Assembly: GCA_009694725.1 (NCBI GenBank) | Contig: SICV01000006.1 | Coordinates: 1-44,742, forward strand | DNA length: 44,742 nt | Direction: 5' to 3' | From: Candidatus Pacearchaeota archaeon | GTDB taxonomy: Archaea; Nanobdellota; Nanobdellia; Pacearchaeales; GW2011-AR1 | Shown: positions 18,806 through 27,813 of the stretch, piece after piece | How the letters are laid out: each line of letters begins with the position of its first letter | Position numbering within the stretch: position 1 is the first letter of the stretch | Position numbers and translations under genes: made by a program | Notes under the pieces: generated by a model | Told to the model about the DNA's origin: nothing | What the model saw: the letters and a program-made list of their open reading frames with translations, nothing else | The model's database searches: none

Positions 18806-19231
18806 ATGCCATGTAAAGTGATTATTGGAAGCAAGGATGGAAAAGCCTGGCGCTGTGAAATTGATCCTGAAGTCGTGAGCGGTAAGCAGGTTGGAGACAC
18901 ACTTGAAGGTGTTGCGATACATGCAGGTCTTGCAGGATATTCTTTGTTAGTTACGGGTGGAAGCGATAGCTCGGGATTTCCTTTGAAATCGGATGTTGAG
19001 GGTATTGGATTGAAGCGGGTGTTATTGAGTAAGGGTTGGGGCATGCAGGATAGTCATCAAGGTATTCGTCGGAGAAAGACTGTTCGTGGGAAACAATTAT
19101 CTGCTACGTTGGCTCAGTTGAATATGCAGGTTACCAAGACTGGAGCTACTCCCCTTGCAACGGTATTTGCTGATCAGAATAAACCTGCTGAAGCTCCTGC
19201 TCCTAAAGTTGCTGTTGCTTCTGTTGCTTAA
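18806..19231 (+). CDS. rps6e: Ribosomal protein S6e
   Basis: MPCKVIIGSKDGKAWRCEID...GGSDSSGFPLKSDVEGIGLKRVLLSKGWGM...RRRKTVRG. Confidence 0.93.
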   Translation: MPCKVIIGSKDGKAWRCEIDPEVVSGKQVGDTLEGVAIHAGLAGYSLLVTGGSDSSGFPLKSDVEGIGLKRVLLSKGWGMQDSHQGIRRRKTVRGKQLSATLAQLNMQVTKTGATPLATVFADQNKPAEAPAPKVAVASVA

Positions 19232-19270
19232 TACGAGTCTTTAAAAAAGGATTCTGACACTCTCGATTAT

Positions 19271-20467
19271 ATGGTTGTAAAGAAAACGCTTGTTTCATCT
19301 GATGTCTTACCTGTGTTAAATGTGGCTATTGTGGGGCATATTGACCATGGAAAGACGACTTTGTTACAAAAAGTAAGTGGGAAATGGACTGACACACATT
19401 CTGAAGAATTAAAGCGAGGGATTACGATTAAATTAGGATATGCTGATATCATTTTGTCCGAGGATAACGGCAGTTATAATCGTGCAGGGAAGGGGACGCC
19501 GATAAAGCACGTGAGTTTTGTGGATGCTCCAGGGCATGAGATGTTAATGGCCACTATGTTATCTGGTGCGGCGATTGTAGATGCTGCTATTTTAGTGGTC
19601 TCTGCAAAGGAAGGGATTCAGCCTCAGACGCGTGAGCATTTTATGGCGTTACAAGCGAAGCGTATTCCCTATGTGATTGTAGTTCAAAATAAAATTGACT
19701 TAGTGCAGAAAGAACAAGCACTCGCCAATTATGCTGAAATTAAAACTTTGTTGGGGAAGACGTATGCTTCTGCACCTGTTATTCCCGTATCTGCACAACA
19801 AGAAGTTTTGATTGATGAAATTTATCGGGCACTTGCTGAAATTCCATCCATTGTACGTCCTGTTGGGGGAGATCCTGTCTTTTTGGTGGCTCGGAGTTTT
19901 GATGTGAATAAGCCTGGTGCGACTCCTGAGAAGCTTGCAGGAGCAGTATTGGGTGGAACATTACGTTCGGGCACCTTAGTTGTTGGACAGAAATTAGAAA
20001 TTAAACCAGGGATTTTAGTGAAAGAAGCAAATCAGTATCATTACAAAGCGTTGACCACGACCGTACGGAAATTATTTAATGGGAGCACCAGTGTTGATTC
20101 ATTAACGCCGGGTGGAAGTATGAGTATTGAAACAACGTTAGATATGTCGTTGGCAAAGAATGATGCGCTTGCGGGGTGTCTGGCTGCTCCTCCAGGGATC
20201 TTGCCTGATGCACAGACCAGTGTAAAACTTGCGTATTCCCTCTTTCCTTCTTCTGCTGGCAAGGTCATTGAACCGTTGAAGGCAAGTGAGATGGTCCTCT
20301 TAAGTGTGGGAACGAGTATGGCTGTGGGAATCATTAAACGTTTGACTGCAACGAATGCAGAAGTGACGTTGAAGATTCCGACGATTGTGTTCAAGGGCGA
20401 TAATGTAGCGATTTCACGGCAAGTCGCAGGACATTGGCGACTTGTCGGCTACGGTACCGCCATCTAA
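19271..20467 (+). CDS. eif2g: Translation initiation factor aIF2 gamma subunit
   Basis: NVAIVGHIDHGKTTLLQKVSGKWTDTHSEELKRGITIKLGYAD; VSFVDAPGHEMLMATML; NKIDLV. Confidence 0.96.
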   Translation: MVVKKTLVSSDVLPVLNVAIVGHIDHGKTTLLQKVSGKWTDTHSEELKRGITIKLGYADIILSEDNGSYNRAGKGTPIKHVSFVDAPGHEMLMATMLSGAAIVDAAILVVSAKEGIQPQTREHFMALQAKRIPYVIVVQNKIDLVQKEQALANYAEIKTLLGKTYASAPVIPVSAQQEVLIDEIYRALAEIPSIVRPVGGDPVFLVARSFDVNKPGATPEKLAGAVLGGTLRSGTLVVGQKLEIKPGILVKEANQYHYKALTTTVRKLFNGSTSVDSLTPGGSMSIETTLDMSLAKNDALAGCLAAPPGILPDAQTSVKLAYSLFPSSAGKVIEPLKASEMVLLSVGTSMAVGIIKRLTATNAEVTLKIPTIVFKGDNVAISRQVAGHWRLVGYGTAI

Positions 20468-20501
20468 GTCCCCAAGCCTTCGCTTCTCACGAAGCTTCAG
20501 A

Positions 20502-20537
20502 CATTGGCGATTAGTTGGTTGGGGAACTGCACAGTAA
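20502..20537 (+). pseudogene. Second copy of the aIF2-gamma C-terminal coding tail
   Basis: CAT TGG CGA TTA GTT GGT TGG GGA ACT GCA CAG TAA (HWRLVGWGTAQ*) against the gene's own HWRLVGYGTAI* at 20432-20467. Confidence 0.75.
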
Positions 20538-20646
20538 GATTTGAGATATTCTTGAGGTATCGTGTGTTCGTTTTGTTGTGATGTTGAGGACAAGGAAAAT
20601 ATTTTTTGTGAGTAGCATAATGTTTAATATGGTTCTTTTTACTTGA

Positions 20647-23601
20647 GTGAGTATGGGTGTGTTACAGGATATTTGTGCGAAGATAACCGGGCCGTGTGTG
20701 GTGGTGGCCGGGGCAGGTACGGGGAAGACGTATACGATTGTAGAGAAGATTGTGCATATGGTGCGTGAGAAGCATTATACTCCGCAGGAGATTATTGCCA
20801 TTACGTTTTCAAATGAGGCTGCGGCGAACTTGGGAAGTCGGGTGACGGCTGCGTTGGGACAGACGGGGGTGACCATTCGTACATTTCATGCGCTTGGGGC
20901 TGATTTATTGCGGACCCATGGTGAGATTATTGGGGTGCCCAGTGATTTTCGTATTTTGACACCTGATGATGCCAAATTATTATTGCATAAGTCCTTACGT
21001 GTGGTGCCTGGATTGTGTCATCAGTATGTGCACAGTTTTTCACTTGCTCGGGATAAAGGCATTACCTCTATTCAAATTGACGGGTATCTCCAGAACGCGT
21101 TGGGAGGGCAGACGATTGACGCACTGACTGCAGTGCATATGGAAGCCAGTTTTATGTTACAGACCTTGCCTCCCGGGAGCGATAAAACGGTCAAGCGTGG
21201 ATTACAGGAGACAATTGAGCGTGCACGTACCTTGCTTTCGTTGCATAAATTTTTGTTATGTTGGAAAGCGTATGATAAATTGAAGAAAAAACATCATGCA
21301 CTTGATTATGCGGATTTACAAGATTCTTTTTTGGCGCTCTTGCTGGCGAAACCTGCCTGTGCGATGTGGCAGTATGTAATCGTTGATGAATTTCAGGACA
21401 CAAATGCAGTCCAATTGGCCCTTTTGCAAAAACTTGCTTTGCATCGGAACATCATGGTAGTAGGAGATCCGAATCAATCGATTTATCGTTTTCGCGGAGC
21501 TCATGGGGATGTGTTGCATCAGTTTATTGCCTTGTTTGGAGTGGGAACGGATGCGACGTTTACCTTGGATGCTTCATTTCGTTCACCGAATACGGTGTTA
21601 CGTGCTGCACATCGTGTGATTCAACGTAATTATGCGAAACCTGCAGACTGTTTCTTGGTAACGCATGCTACACAGCGTGAAGGTGCTCCGGTTGAAGTGT
21701 ATGAATGTAGTTCAGGCGTTGGTGAAGCGCGGAAAGTGGTTAGTTTGGTACAAGAAGAAGTGGGGAAGGGGAGGAAACCTGAAGACATTTGTTTGATTAC
21801 TCGGACGCATCAACAAAGTATGCTTTTTCGTCGGGCATTTGATGAGGAAGGTATTGCGTTTATGACGGCAACTGCAGGTAACTTATTACAACATCCGGTG
21901 GTGAAGACAGTGATTGATTATCTTACGGTTGCTCATTTGATTCAGACGAAGAAAGAAGGGGGCGTGCAGTCTTGGTGGGATCTCCTCTATCAGCTTGGTT
22001 TTCCTCGTGATGATTTGTTGGTGCTTGCGCGTTTGTTGAAAGAGAAAACGAAACCTACGTTTGTATCTCATGAAGTGTTTGCATTGTTATCTGGTCTTTC
22101 TCTCAGTGAACAGGGCAAGCGCTTGCTTGCTTCGTTACATGAACGTATTGTTGCGCTCCTTCCGTTACTTACCCAGCCGTTGAGTGAGTTGTTACCCTTG
22201 GTGTATACGCAGACAGGAATTGTGCCGTCTGAAGAAGGAAAACGACGAGCAGAAATTGTTGCGGTGCTTGCCCGTTTTCAGCAAGAGGCGCTTTCGTATA
22301 TGGGTGTGTACGGTCCTGATCTGGGAAGTTTCTTGCATCATATTGAATTATTACATGTGCTGGGTATCGTGCTTCCGGGACCTTCCCTTCGGAGCACCGG
22401 GGTACAGATTATGACCGGGCATGCGACGAAAGGATTAGAATATCCGGTGGTGATTCTTGCTTCTCTTGCAGGTAAACGTTTTCCACTTGAGCGGTTGACG
22501 CATACTCCTCTTCTTCCTGAGACGTTGTTTCCTGAATGTGCTCCGTATCTCACACTCCCTTCTGCTGAGCAAACTGAGGCAATTGAACGATATGAACGCG
22601 AGCATTTGGTGCGTGATGAACGACGGTTGTTCTATGTTGCGTGTACACGCACGAAAGAACGATTGATTCTGACCTATGCTACCTCGTATGCAGAGAAACC
22701 TGCTGTGCCGAGTGTCTTTTTAGAAGAGTTGGACTATAAGACGCATACGGAAGTGCGTTTTGTACACGATGCTGTGGTGGGGATGCCGTTTGCCACTCCT
22801 TCTACGCCCTTGACCTTTGCTTCGTTAGCTTTTGAATCAGTTTCTCTTGTTGCGTCTGTCGTACCCGAGCAATTGGTGTTTTCTCCTTCTTCGTTATTGC
22901 AATTTACCACGTGTCAGAAAGCATATGAATACAAATATGTGTTACACATGCCTGATAGGAAGCCGGTTTCGTGGGAAGCAATGCAGTTAGGTAGTTTTGT
23001 ACATCTCGTTATTGAAGACGGCGTGCGCGCGAATTATCCTTCGTTTGCGCTCTTTGAAGAGCGTGCTTTACATCTTCATCTTGATCCGACCTGGAACATG
23101 GTTCAACTTGATCAGGCGCTTGCCATGATTGCCGTCTTTTATGAACGTAATAAACAGAAGTATGCCCCTTCATCACTCATGGAACAAGAATTGTGTGCAA
23201 CGTTAGGGGAGTTTCAGTTCATAGGATATGCTGATCGGATTGATGTTCGTTCTGATGGATTGGAGATTATCGATTATAAAACGGGGAAGACGCCGGTGGG
23301 CCCCCGGCATAGGAATTGGCAACTAGGGTATTATGTCCTTGCTGCTGAACAGCAAGGGTTGGGAAAAGTCACAACCGTTACATTGGATATGTTACAACAG
23401 GAGAAACCTTTGACGTTTCGGATTGATGAGAAAGGGATTGCTCGGGCAGTTCAGGGCACTATGCAGTTTAGTGTTTCTGAAGTTGCGCAGGAATTGATTA
23501 TGACTGCTCAGGCAGTCATGGATGCGTATAAAACGGGGTTTCAAACATGCCCGTTGGAGAAAGGGTGTGAATTTTGTAATGAATATATGTATGGGGTGTA
23601 A
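20647..23601 (+). CDS. UvrD/Rep-family helicase with C-terminal RecB-like nuclease and probable Fe-S cysteines
   Basis: VVVAGAGTGKTYTIVEKI, AITFSNEAAANLGSRV, VDEFQDTN, GDPNQSIYRFRGA, TGHATKGLEYPVV, IDYKTGKTP, TTCQKAYEYKYV plus CPLEKGCEFC. Confidence 0.92.
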   Translation: MSMGVLQDICAKITGPCVVVAGAGTGKTYTIVEKIVHMVREKHYTPQEIIAITFSNEAAANLGSRVTAALGQTGVTIRTFHALGADLLRTHGEIIGVPSDFRILTPDDAKLLLHKSLRVVPGLCHQYVHSFSLARDKGITSIQIDGYLQNALGGQTIDALTAVHMEASFMLQTLPPGSDKTVKRGLQETIERARTLLSLHKFLLCWKAYDKLKKKHHALDYADLQDSFLALLLAKPACAMWQYVIVDEFQDTNAVQLALLQKLALHRNIMVVGDPNQSIYRFRGAHGDVLHQFIALFGVGTDATFTLDASFRSPNTVLRAAHRVIQRNYAKPADCFLVTHATQREGAPVEVYECSSGVGEARKVVSLVQEEVGKGRKPEDICLITRTHQQSMLFRRAFDEEGIAFMTATAGNLLQHPVVKTVIDYLTVAHLIQTKKEGGVQSWWDLLYQLGFPRDDLLVLARLLKEKTKPTFVSHEVFALLSGLSLSEQGKRLLASLHERIVALLPLLTQPLSELLPLVYTQTGIVPSEEGKRRAEIVAVLARFQQEALSYMGVYGPDLGSFLHHIELLHVLGIVLPGPSLRSTGVQIMTGHATKGLEYPVVILASLAGKRFPLERLTHTPLLPETLFPECAPYLTLPSAEQTEAIERYEREHLVRDERRLFYVACTRTKERLILTYATSYAEKPAVPSVFLEELDYKTHTEVRFVHDAVVGMPFATPSTPLTFASLAFESVSLVASVVPEQLVFSPSSLLQFTTCQKAYEYKYVLHMPDRKPVSWEAMQLGSFVHLVIEDGVRANYPSFALFEERALHLHLDPTWNMVQLDQALAMIAVFYERNKQKYAPSSLMEQELCATLGEFQFIGYADRIDVRSDGLEIIDYKTGKTPVGPRHRNWQLGYYVLAAEQQGLGKVTTVTLDMLQQEKPLTFRIDEKGIARAVQGTMQFSVSEVAQELIMTAQAVMDAYKTGFQTCPLEKGCEFCNEYMYGV

Positions 23602-23604
23602 GCC

Positions 23605-24264
23605 TTATATCTCAAGATGTGGAAGATGTGGTCTTCGATATCGTTTCTTTTTGAGGGTTGCTTGAGCATAGAGGTGTTGTATTTCTATTAAATGGCGAAA
23701 CGCCATATCTACTGGTGCTCGATAGGTGGGATCTTCTTGTTCTTTTTGAGTAAATCCTATTTTTTTGAGTATTTTCCCCCATAGTTCATCTTGTTGCGTT
23801 GAAGGGGCAATTGCTTCATATAACCAGAGATCAACTTCTTGTGCGAGTTCTCTTCTTTCCCCTTCTTCAAATATTAAAATATTTGTTCTTTTTCTTGAAT
23901 TGGGAACTTGTATTTTTCCGTTAACATTGAGTGCAGGATCTGTTTGATAGACCAATTGTTCGTCTGAAATAACCCAAAAACTATAATCTTCTTTACTTGC
24001 TTGTATTATTCCAGGAAGTAATCCTATAGTTACTTCTAATTTTCCTTCCTTAGTTCGTATCGGGATACTCCCTATTTGCATTACTTCTCCAAAAAAATAG
24101 AGCTTCGCTTTTTTCTTTTCTCCTTCTTCTTTACGTACTCTTAATTTTTCACACCGATGAACAAACATACGATAATCTTCTGAGCCTGTGTCATATTCTC
24201 TTTGTATTACAAAGCAATTACGTGAAGAAGTATGAATGGAATTATTTGTTTGTAAACCAATCAT
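23605..24264 (-). CDS. Hypothetical protein
   Basis: Single long ORF; no family recognised. Confidence 0.6.
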   Translation of the reverse strand: MIGLQTNNSIHTSSRNCFVIQREYDTGSEDYRMFVHRCEKLRVRKEEGEKKKAKLYFFGEVMQIGSIPIRTKEGKLEVTIGLLPGIIQASKEDYSFWVISDEQLVYQTDPALNVNGKIQVPNSRKRTNILIFEEGERRELAQEVDLWLYEAIAPSTQQDELWGKILKKIGFTQKEQEDPTYRAPVDMAFRHLIEIQHLYAQATLKKKRYRRPHLPHLEI

Positions 24265-24296
24265 AGAGCACCTTTGTTTTCTTCCCTTATAAGTTT

Positions 24297-25115
24297 TTAT
24301 TTGCTTTTGAAATAGAATGAGCCAAAGAGTGTTCCGAGTGTTGCGCCGAGGATGATGAGGCTGTAGATTTTGAGTGTGCTGAGGACTGCGGTGAGGAGGG
24401 CAAGGAGGTATGCATTGAGGAATGCGGGATCAGTTGGGAGAAAGGGCGTAAGATAGCGAAGACCTAAGACTGCGAGAGCTAAGAGGAGGAATCCGGTGAT
24501 GCCTAGTGCAACGGTTGTCCAGGCGAGAGCTGAGGCCCAGGAGTCATGATTGAGTGCAAGAAGGCTCAGGATGAGGACGAGTGCGAGTATGAACGTGATC
24601 CAGGTTATTTTTTTCACAAAGATGATTCCTTTTTTTGCTTGCGAGAATCCAGTAGTCAGTTTTGATTCAGTTTGACTTGTTACGTGTGATGTAGTATTCT
24701 CTACCGTTGCAGTAATAAGATTGACTGGAGCGTTTGGTTTACAGATTATTTTTCCGTTTTGGAGAGGTTGTTCTGCTGGTTGACAAGGGGGAAGCGCACC
24801 AAATATGGTTGTAAATTCACTGTCTGGAAGGGCCAGGTTAAAATCTAATGTCTGAGAAGTATCTGAGAGATAGGAAGTGATCAGGGGGAGATTAGTGGAA
24901 GCCAGCGTGGTTATGGCTGCAGGAGGGATAGAACTATTCGATTCGGTAGATAGTTCTTTTATCAGTCCGGCAATGAGGCCCGAATCAGTCAGTGCGTGCA
25001 TTTGTGTTTTTTCTTCTTGTAATGTTTGACTGGCAAAACCAATGGTTGCGCATGAGAGCGTGAGGAGTATCATTCCAACGAGGAATACTGAACCTGTTGT
25101 TTGAAGTACCCCCAT
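24297..25115 (-). CDS. Membrane protein: N-terminal TM, extracellular segment, four C-terminal TMs
   Basis: Hydropathy pattern read by eye. Confidence 0.65.
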   Translation of the reverse strand: MGVLQTTGSVFLVGMILLTLSCATIGFASQTLQEEKTQMHALTDSGLIAGLIKELSTESNSSIPPAAITTLASTNLPLITSYLSDTSQTLDFNLALPDSEFTTIFGALPPCQPAEQPLQNGKIICKPNAPVNLITATVENTTSHVTSQTESKLTTGFSQAKKGIIFVKKITWITFILALVLILSLLALNHDSWASALAWTTVALGITGFLLLALAVLGLRYLTPFLPTDPAFLNAYLLALLTAVLSTLKIYSLIILGATLGTLFGSFYFKSK

Positions 25116-25191
25116 GTGTCCTCACGAGTGGAATCGGTATAAAAAACTGTCGCCCCGGAAGCTTTTTAAAGCAACTCAGGAACTATGAATT

Positions 25192-25791
25192 ATGTTCTAT
25201 TTAGTACGCGTTGAAGACCACGTTCGTGTGGAACCTAAGCATTTTGCTTTAGCTACCAGTAAGGCTATTGAAGCACAGCTTTGTGAAAGTTATCTTGATA
25301 AAGTCTTCAAAGATCTCGGCTATGTTATTTCTGTTGTTTCGGTGGATACTGTTGAAGATGGCGTTATTATTCCAGGAGATGGTGCCGCTTATTATCGTAC
25401 GCTCTTCACTGTTGTTGCCTGGAAACCTGAATTGCATGAATTAGTGTATGGTACGATTGCTGAAATTACCGGCTTTGGTGCATTTATGGCAATTGGTCCT
25501 GCACAAGGGATGATTCATATTTCCCAAACGATGGAAGACTATGTGTCGATGAGCAAGACGGGTACACTTTCTGGTAAAGCTACGAAGCGTGTTCTTTCTA
25601 AAGATGATGAATGTATGGCCCGTATTGTTGCTATTAGTTACAAATCTGGACAACCGAAAATTGGTTTGACGATGCGTCAACCGGGTTTAGGCAAAGTTGA
25701 ATGGGTCGCTGAAGATAAACGTAAGAAAGAAGCAAGTGCAAAAGCTGCTGAAAAAAAGACTACCAAGAAGAAAAAGGGAGATGCGAACTAA
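25192..25791 (+). CDS. rpoE: RNA polymerase subunit RpoE'/Rpb7
   Basis: MFYLVRVEDHVRVEPKHF...; S1-like GTIAEITGFGAFMAIGPAQGMIHISQ. Confidence 0.95.
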   Translation: MFYLVRVEDHVRVEPKHFALATSKAIEAQLCESYLDKVFKDLGYVISVVSVDTVEDGVIIPGDGAAYYRTLFTVVAWKPELHELVYGTIAEITGFGAFMAIGPAQGMIHISQTMEDYVSMSKTGTLSGKATKRVLSKDDECMARIVAISYKSGQPKIGLTMRQPGLGKVEWVAEDKRKKEASAKAAEKKTTKKKKGDAN

Positions 25792-25973
25792 TGGCCGTTA
25801 AAGCATGTAAGGCTTGTAAGCATATTGTAGAAGGTTCATCCTGTCCTGCCTGTGGTGGAAGAGAATTTGCAGATAGTTTCAAAGGACGGGTGGCTATTGT
25901 CCAACCTGAGCACTCTGAAGTTGCGAAACAATTAAAACATGAGAAAAAAGGAGTATTTGCCCTTAAATTATAA
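25791..25973 (+). CDS. spt4: Spt4/RpoE''
   Basis: KACKACKHIVEGSSCPACGGREFADSFKGRVAIVQPEHSEVAKQL; TAATG coupling. Confidence 0.93.
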   Translation: MAVKACKACKHIVEGSSCPACGGREFADSFKGRVAIVQPEHSEVAKQLKHEKKGVFALKL

Positions 25974-25974
25974 C

Positions 25975-26244
25975 ATGGAAACTCGTTCAGACCATACCAA
26001 TACTTTGTTACATCGTCGAGATGTTGTCGTCATGCTTGAAGCTCCTTCCAATCCCGGTCTTCCCGCGGTTGTTACTCAGTTAGCTGAACATTTCAATTCT
26101 TCTCCTGAAGCTGTTGCGGTGAAGACTGTCAAAGGTTCGTATGGTACCCATGCTCTTATTATTACTGCTTCGATTTATGATTCGGCTGATTCTAAAGCTC
26201 GCATTGAACAGAAACCTTATGTTAAGAAGGAGAAAAAAGCATAA
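25975..26244 (+). CDS. rps24e: Ribosomal protein S24e
   Basis: [30 protein letters not shown]...[24 protein letters not shown]. Confidence 0.9.
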   Translation: METRSDHTNTLLHRRDVVVMLEAPSNPGLPAVVTQLAEHFNSSPEAVAVKTVKGSYGTHALIITASIYDSADSKARIEQKPYVKKEKKA

Positions 26245-26435
26245 TGGCTGAAAAAGGAAAAGAAGGCAAGAAGAAGCATGTGAATAAGCCAACCAGTAAG
26301 AAATATTCTCATTACGCTTCAGGGAAGTCAACGCATAAACATTGTCCGAAGTGTGGTCAAGGTGTTTTCTTAGCCCAACATAAAGATCGACAATCGTGTG
26401 GTAAGTGCGGTTATACTGAATTTGCACGTAAGTAA
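26244..26435 (+). CDS. rps27ae: Ribosomal protein S27ae
   Basis: [44 protein letters not shown]. Confidence 0.92.
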   Translation: MAEKGKEGKKKHVNKPTSKKYSHYASGKSTHKHCPKCGQGVFLAQHKDRQSCGKCGYTEFARK

Positions 26436-26499
26436 GGATATTCCTTTTTCTTCTGTTTCCTTCTGAGTTTTGTTACGAGGGGTAACGTTTTTGATATGA

Positions 26500-26716
26500 T
26501 TAAAAAAGAATAGAATCTCACCTCTTTTTGGCGATTCGGATAGCCCCTTGTGCCTTATACAAGGACTTAGTTCAAGGGAGCTTGAAGAATCATTCTCTAA
26601 CTGGTCAGAAACGTGCTCCATGAGAGAGAAACGCTCTGAAATTATAAACCCATAGGGAAGAGGCCTCATCAATCAAGAAGAGCGATGAAACGTCTTCCCC
26701 TGGGAAAAAGAGGTGA
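26500..26716 (-). ncRNA. Candidate structured ncRNA, no known family recognised
   Basis: 12-bp perfect inverted repeat TCACCTCTTTTT (26518-26529)/AAAAAGAGGTGA (26705-26716) closes the region; internal hairpins GGGAAGA/TCTTCCC + TCATC/GATGA, TCAGA/TCTGA, TTCAAG/CTTGAA, CCTTGT/ACAAGG; TATA TTTAAATA centred ~25 nt upstream (26736-26747); T6 tract after the 3' end on the minus strand. Confidence 0.6.
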
Positions 26717-26825
26717 TACTACTTTACAGTTACAGGGGTATTTAAACCTTTCCTTTCTGTTGTAACTATCAAATGAGAACATATGGGGGGGAAAGCTACA
26801 AATAGCTTCCCGTTGTACGTGTTTG

Positions 26826-27782
26826 ATGGATGCAGCAGAAGGAGTATCATCTAGAGTGTTGGAGGGAGTCTTTGGTGAAGTGCAGGGAGGAGTAAAAGTG
26901 GGACAAGAACAGATTCAGGACTTATTGTTTGGAGATAAATTGAGTTGGCAAGACATTATCTATGATTTAGTGCATACCGAGCAATTAGATCCGTGGGATA
27001 TTGATCTTTCATTGCTTTCTGCACGGTTTTTAGTACGTGTGCGCTCTTTGGAAGAAGCAAATTTCTCTGTTTCAAGTAAAGTGCTTTTAGCTGCTTCGTT
27101 GTTGTTACGTATGAAATCTGAGTTATTATTATCTTCAGATATTGAACGTTTAGATGCAGTTTTATTTGGACGAAAAGAAGAGAAAAAATATAGTCAGGAT
27201 AGAATTGTCCTCGATGAAGAGATTCCTGGGCTTATTTCTCGTACCCCTTTACCACGGTATAAGAAAGTCAGTTTGGAAGAAATTATGCAAGCATTGGGCC
27301 ATGCGATTAAAACAGAAAATCGAAGAATTCAACGAGTTATTGTTGCTCGTCAGCAAGAATATGAAACAGCACTTTCTATGCCCAAGCGAAGACTTCATTT
27401 AGGTGATGCGATGCAGACTGTGCATACAAAGCTTGAGAAGCATTTTGCTTCTTCAACTGAGAAATTGGCTTTTTCTTCTATTGCTGGAGTTGGGAGAGAA
27501 GAACAGGTTGCGACGTTTGTTCCCTTATTACACTTGGATACTCAACATAAAGTCTGGTTGGAACAAGAGGGACATGTGGGTGAAATTTGGATTCTTTTGA
27601 AGCATTTATATGAAGCTCAACATAAAGAAGCTCTTCTTCAGTTTGCTTTAGAGGTTGATGCTGCTTTGAAAGAAGAAGGTATTGTGGAGCCCCTTTCAGA
27701 TGATACCGGCGATGATGCTGTTGCAGTGACTGAAATTATCGTGAATGATTTTAAACAACCGATTGGGGATTCATTTAGATAA
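26826..27782 (+). CDS. scpA: Segregation and condensation protein ScpA
   Basis: IQDLLFGDKLSWQDIIYDLVHTEQLDPWDIDLSLLSARFLVRV...VLLAASLLLRMKSELLL. Confidence 0.88.
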   Translation: MDAAEGVSSRVLEGVFGEVQGGVKVGQEQIQDLLFGDKLSWQDIIYDLVHTEQLDPWDIDLSLLSARFLVRVRSLEEANFSVSSKVLLAASLLLRMKSELLLSSDIERLDAVLFGRKEEKKYSQDRIVLDEEIPGLISRTPLPRYKKVSLEEIMQALGHAIKTENRRIQRVIVARQQEYETALSMPKRRLHLGDAMQTVHTKLEKHFASSTEKLAFSSIAGVGREEQVATFVPLLHLDTQHKVWLEQEGHVGEIWILLKHLYEAQHKEALLQFALEVDAALKEEGIVEPLSDDTGDDAVAVTEIIVNDFKQPIGDSFR

Positions 27783-27813
27783 TATTTAAATAGGCTTTCA
27801 AAGTATTTTTTAT

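Noticed and set aside
26472-26491. GTTAC-GAGGG-GTAAC hairpin plus T5 after rps27ae as a new element
   Set aside because: Probably just the 3' end/terminator of the rpoE-spt4-rps24e-rps27ae operon.
26370-26672. 100-aa minus-strand ORF between rps27ae and scpA
   Set aside because: It is antisense to rps27ae and overlaps the candidate ncRNA; the open frame is better explained by the structured RNA.
26500-26716. RNase P RNA or SRP RNA identity for the candidate ncRNA
   Set aside because: I looked for the GAGGAAAGUCC/ACAGAA and GGAAGGGAGCAG-type signatures and did not see them; a covariance search could still overturn this.
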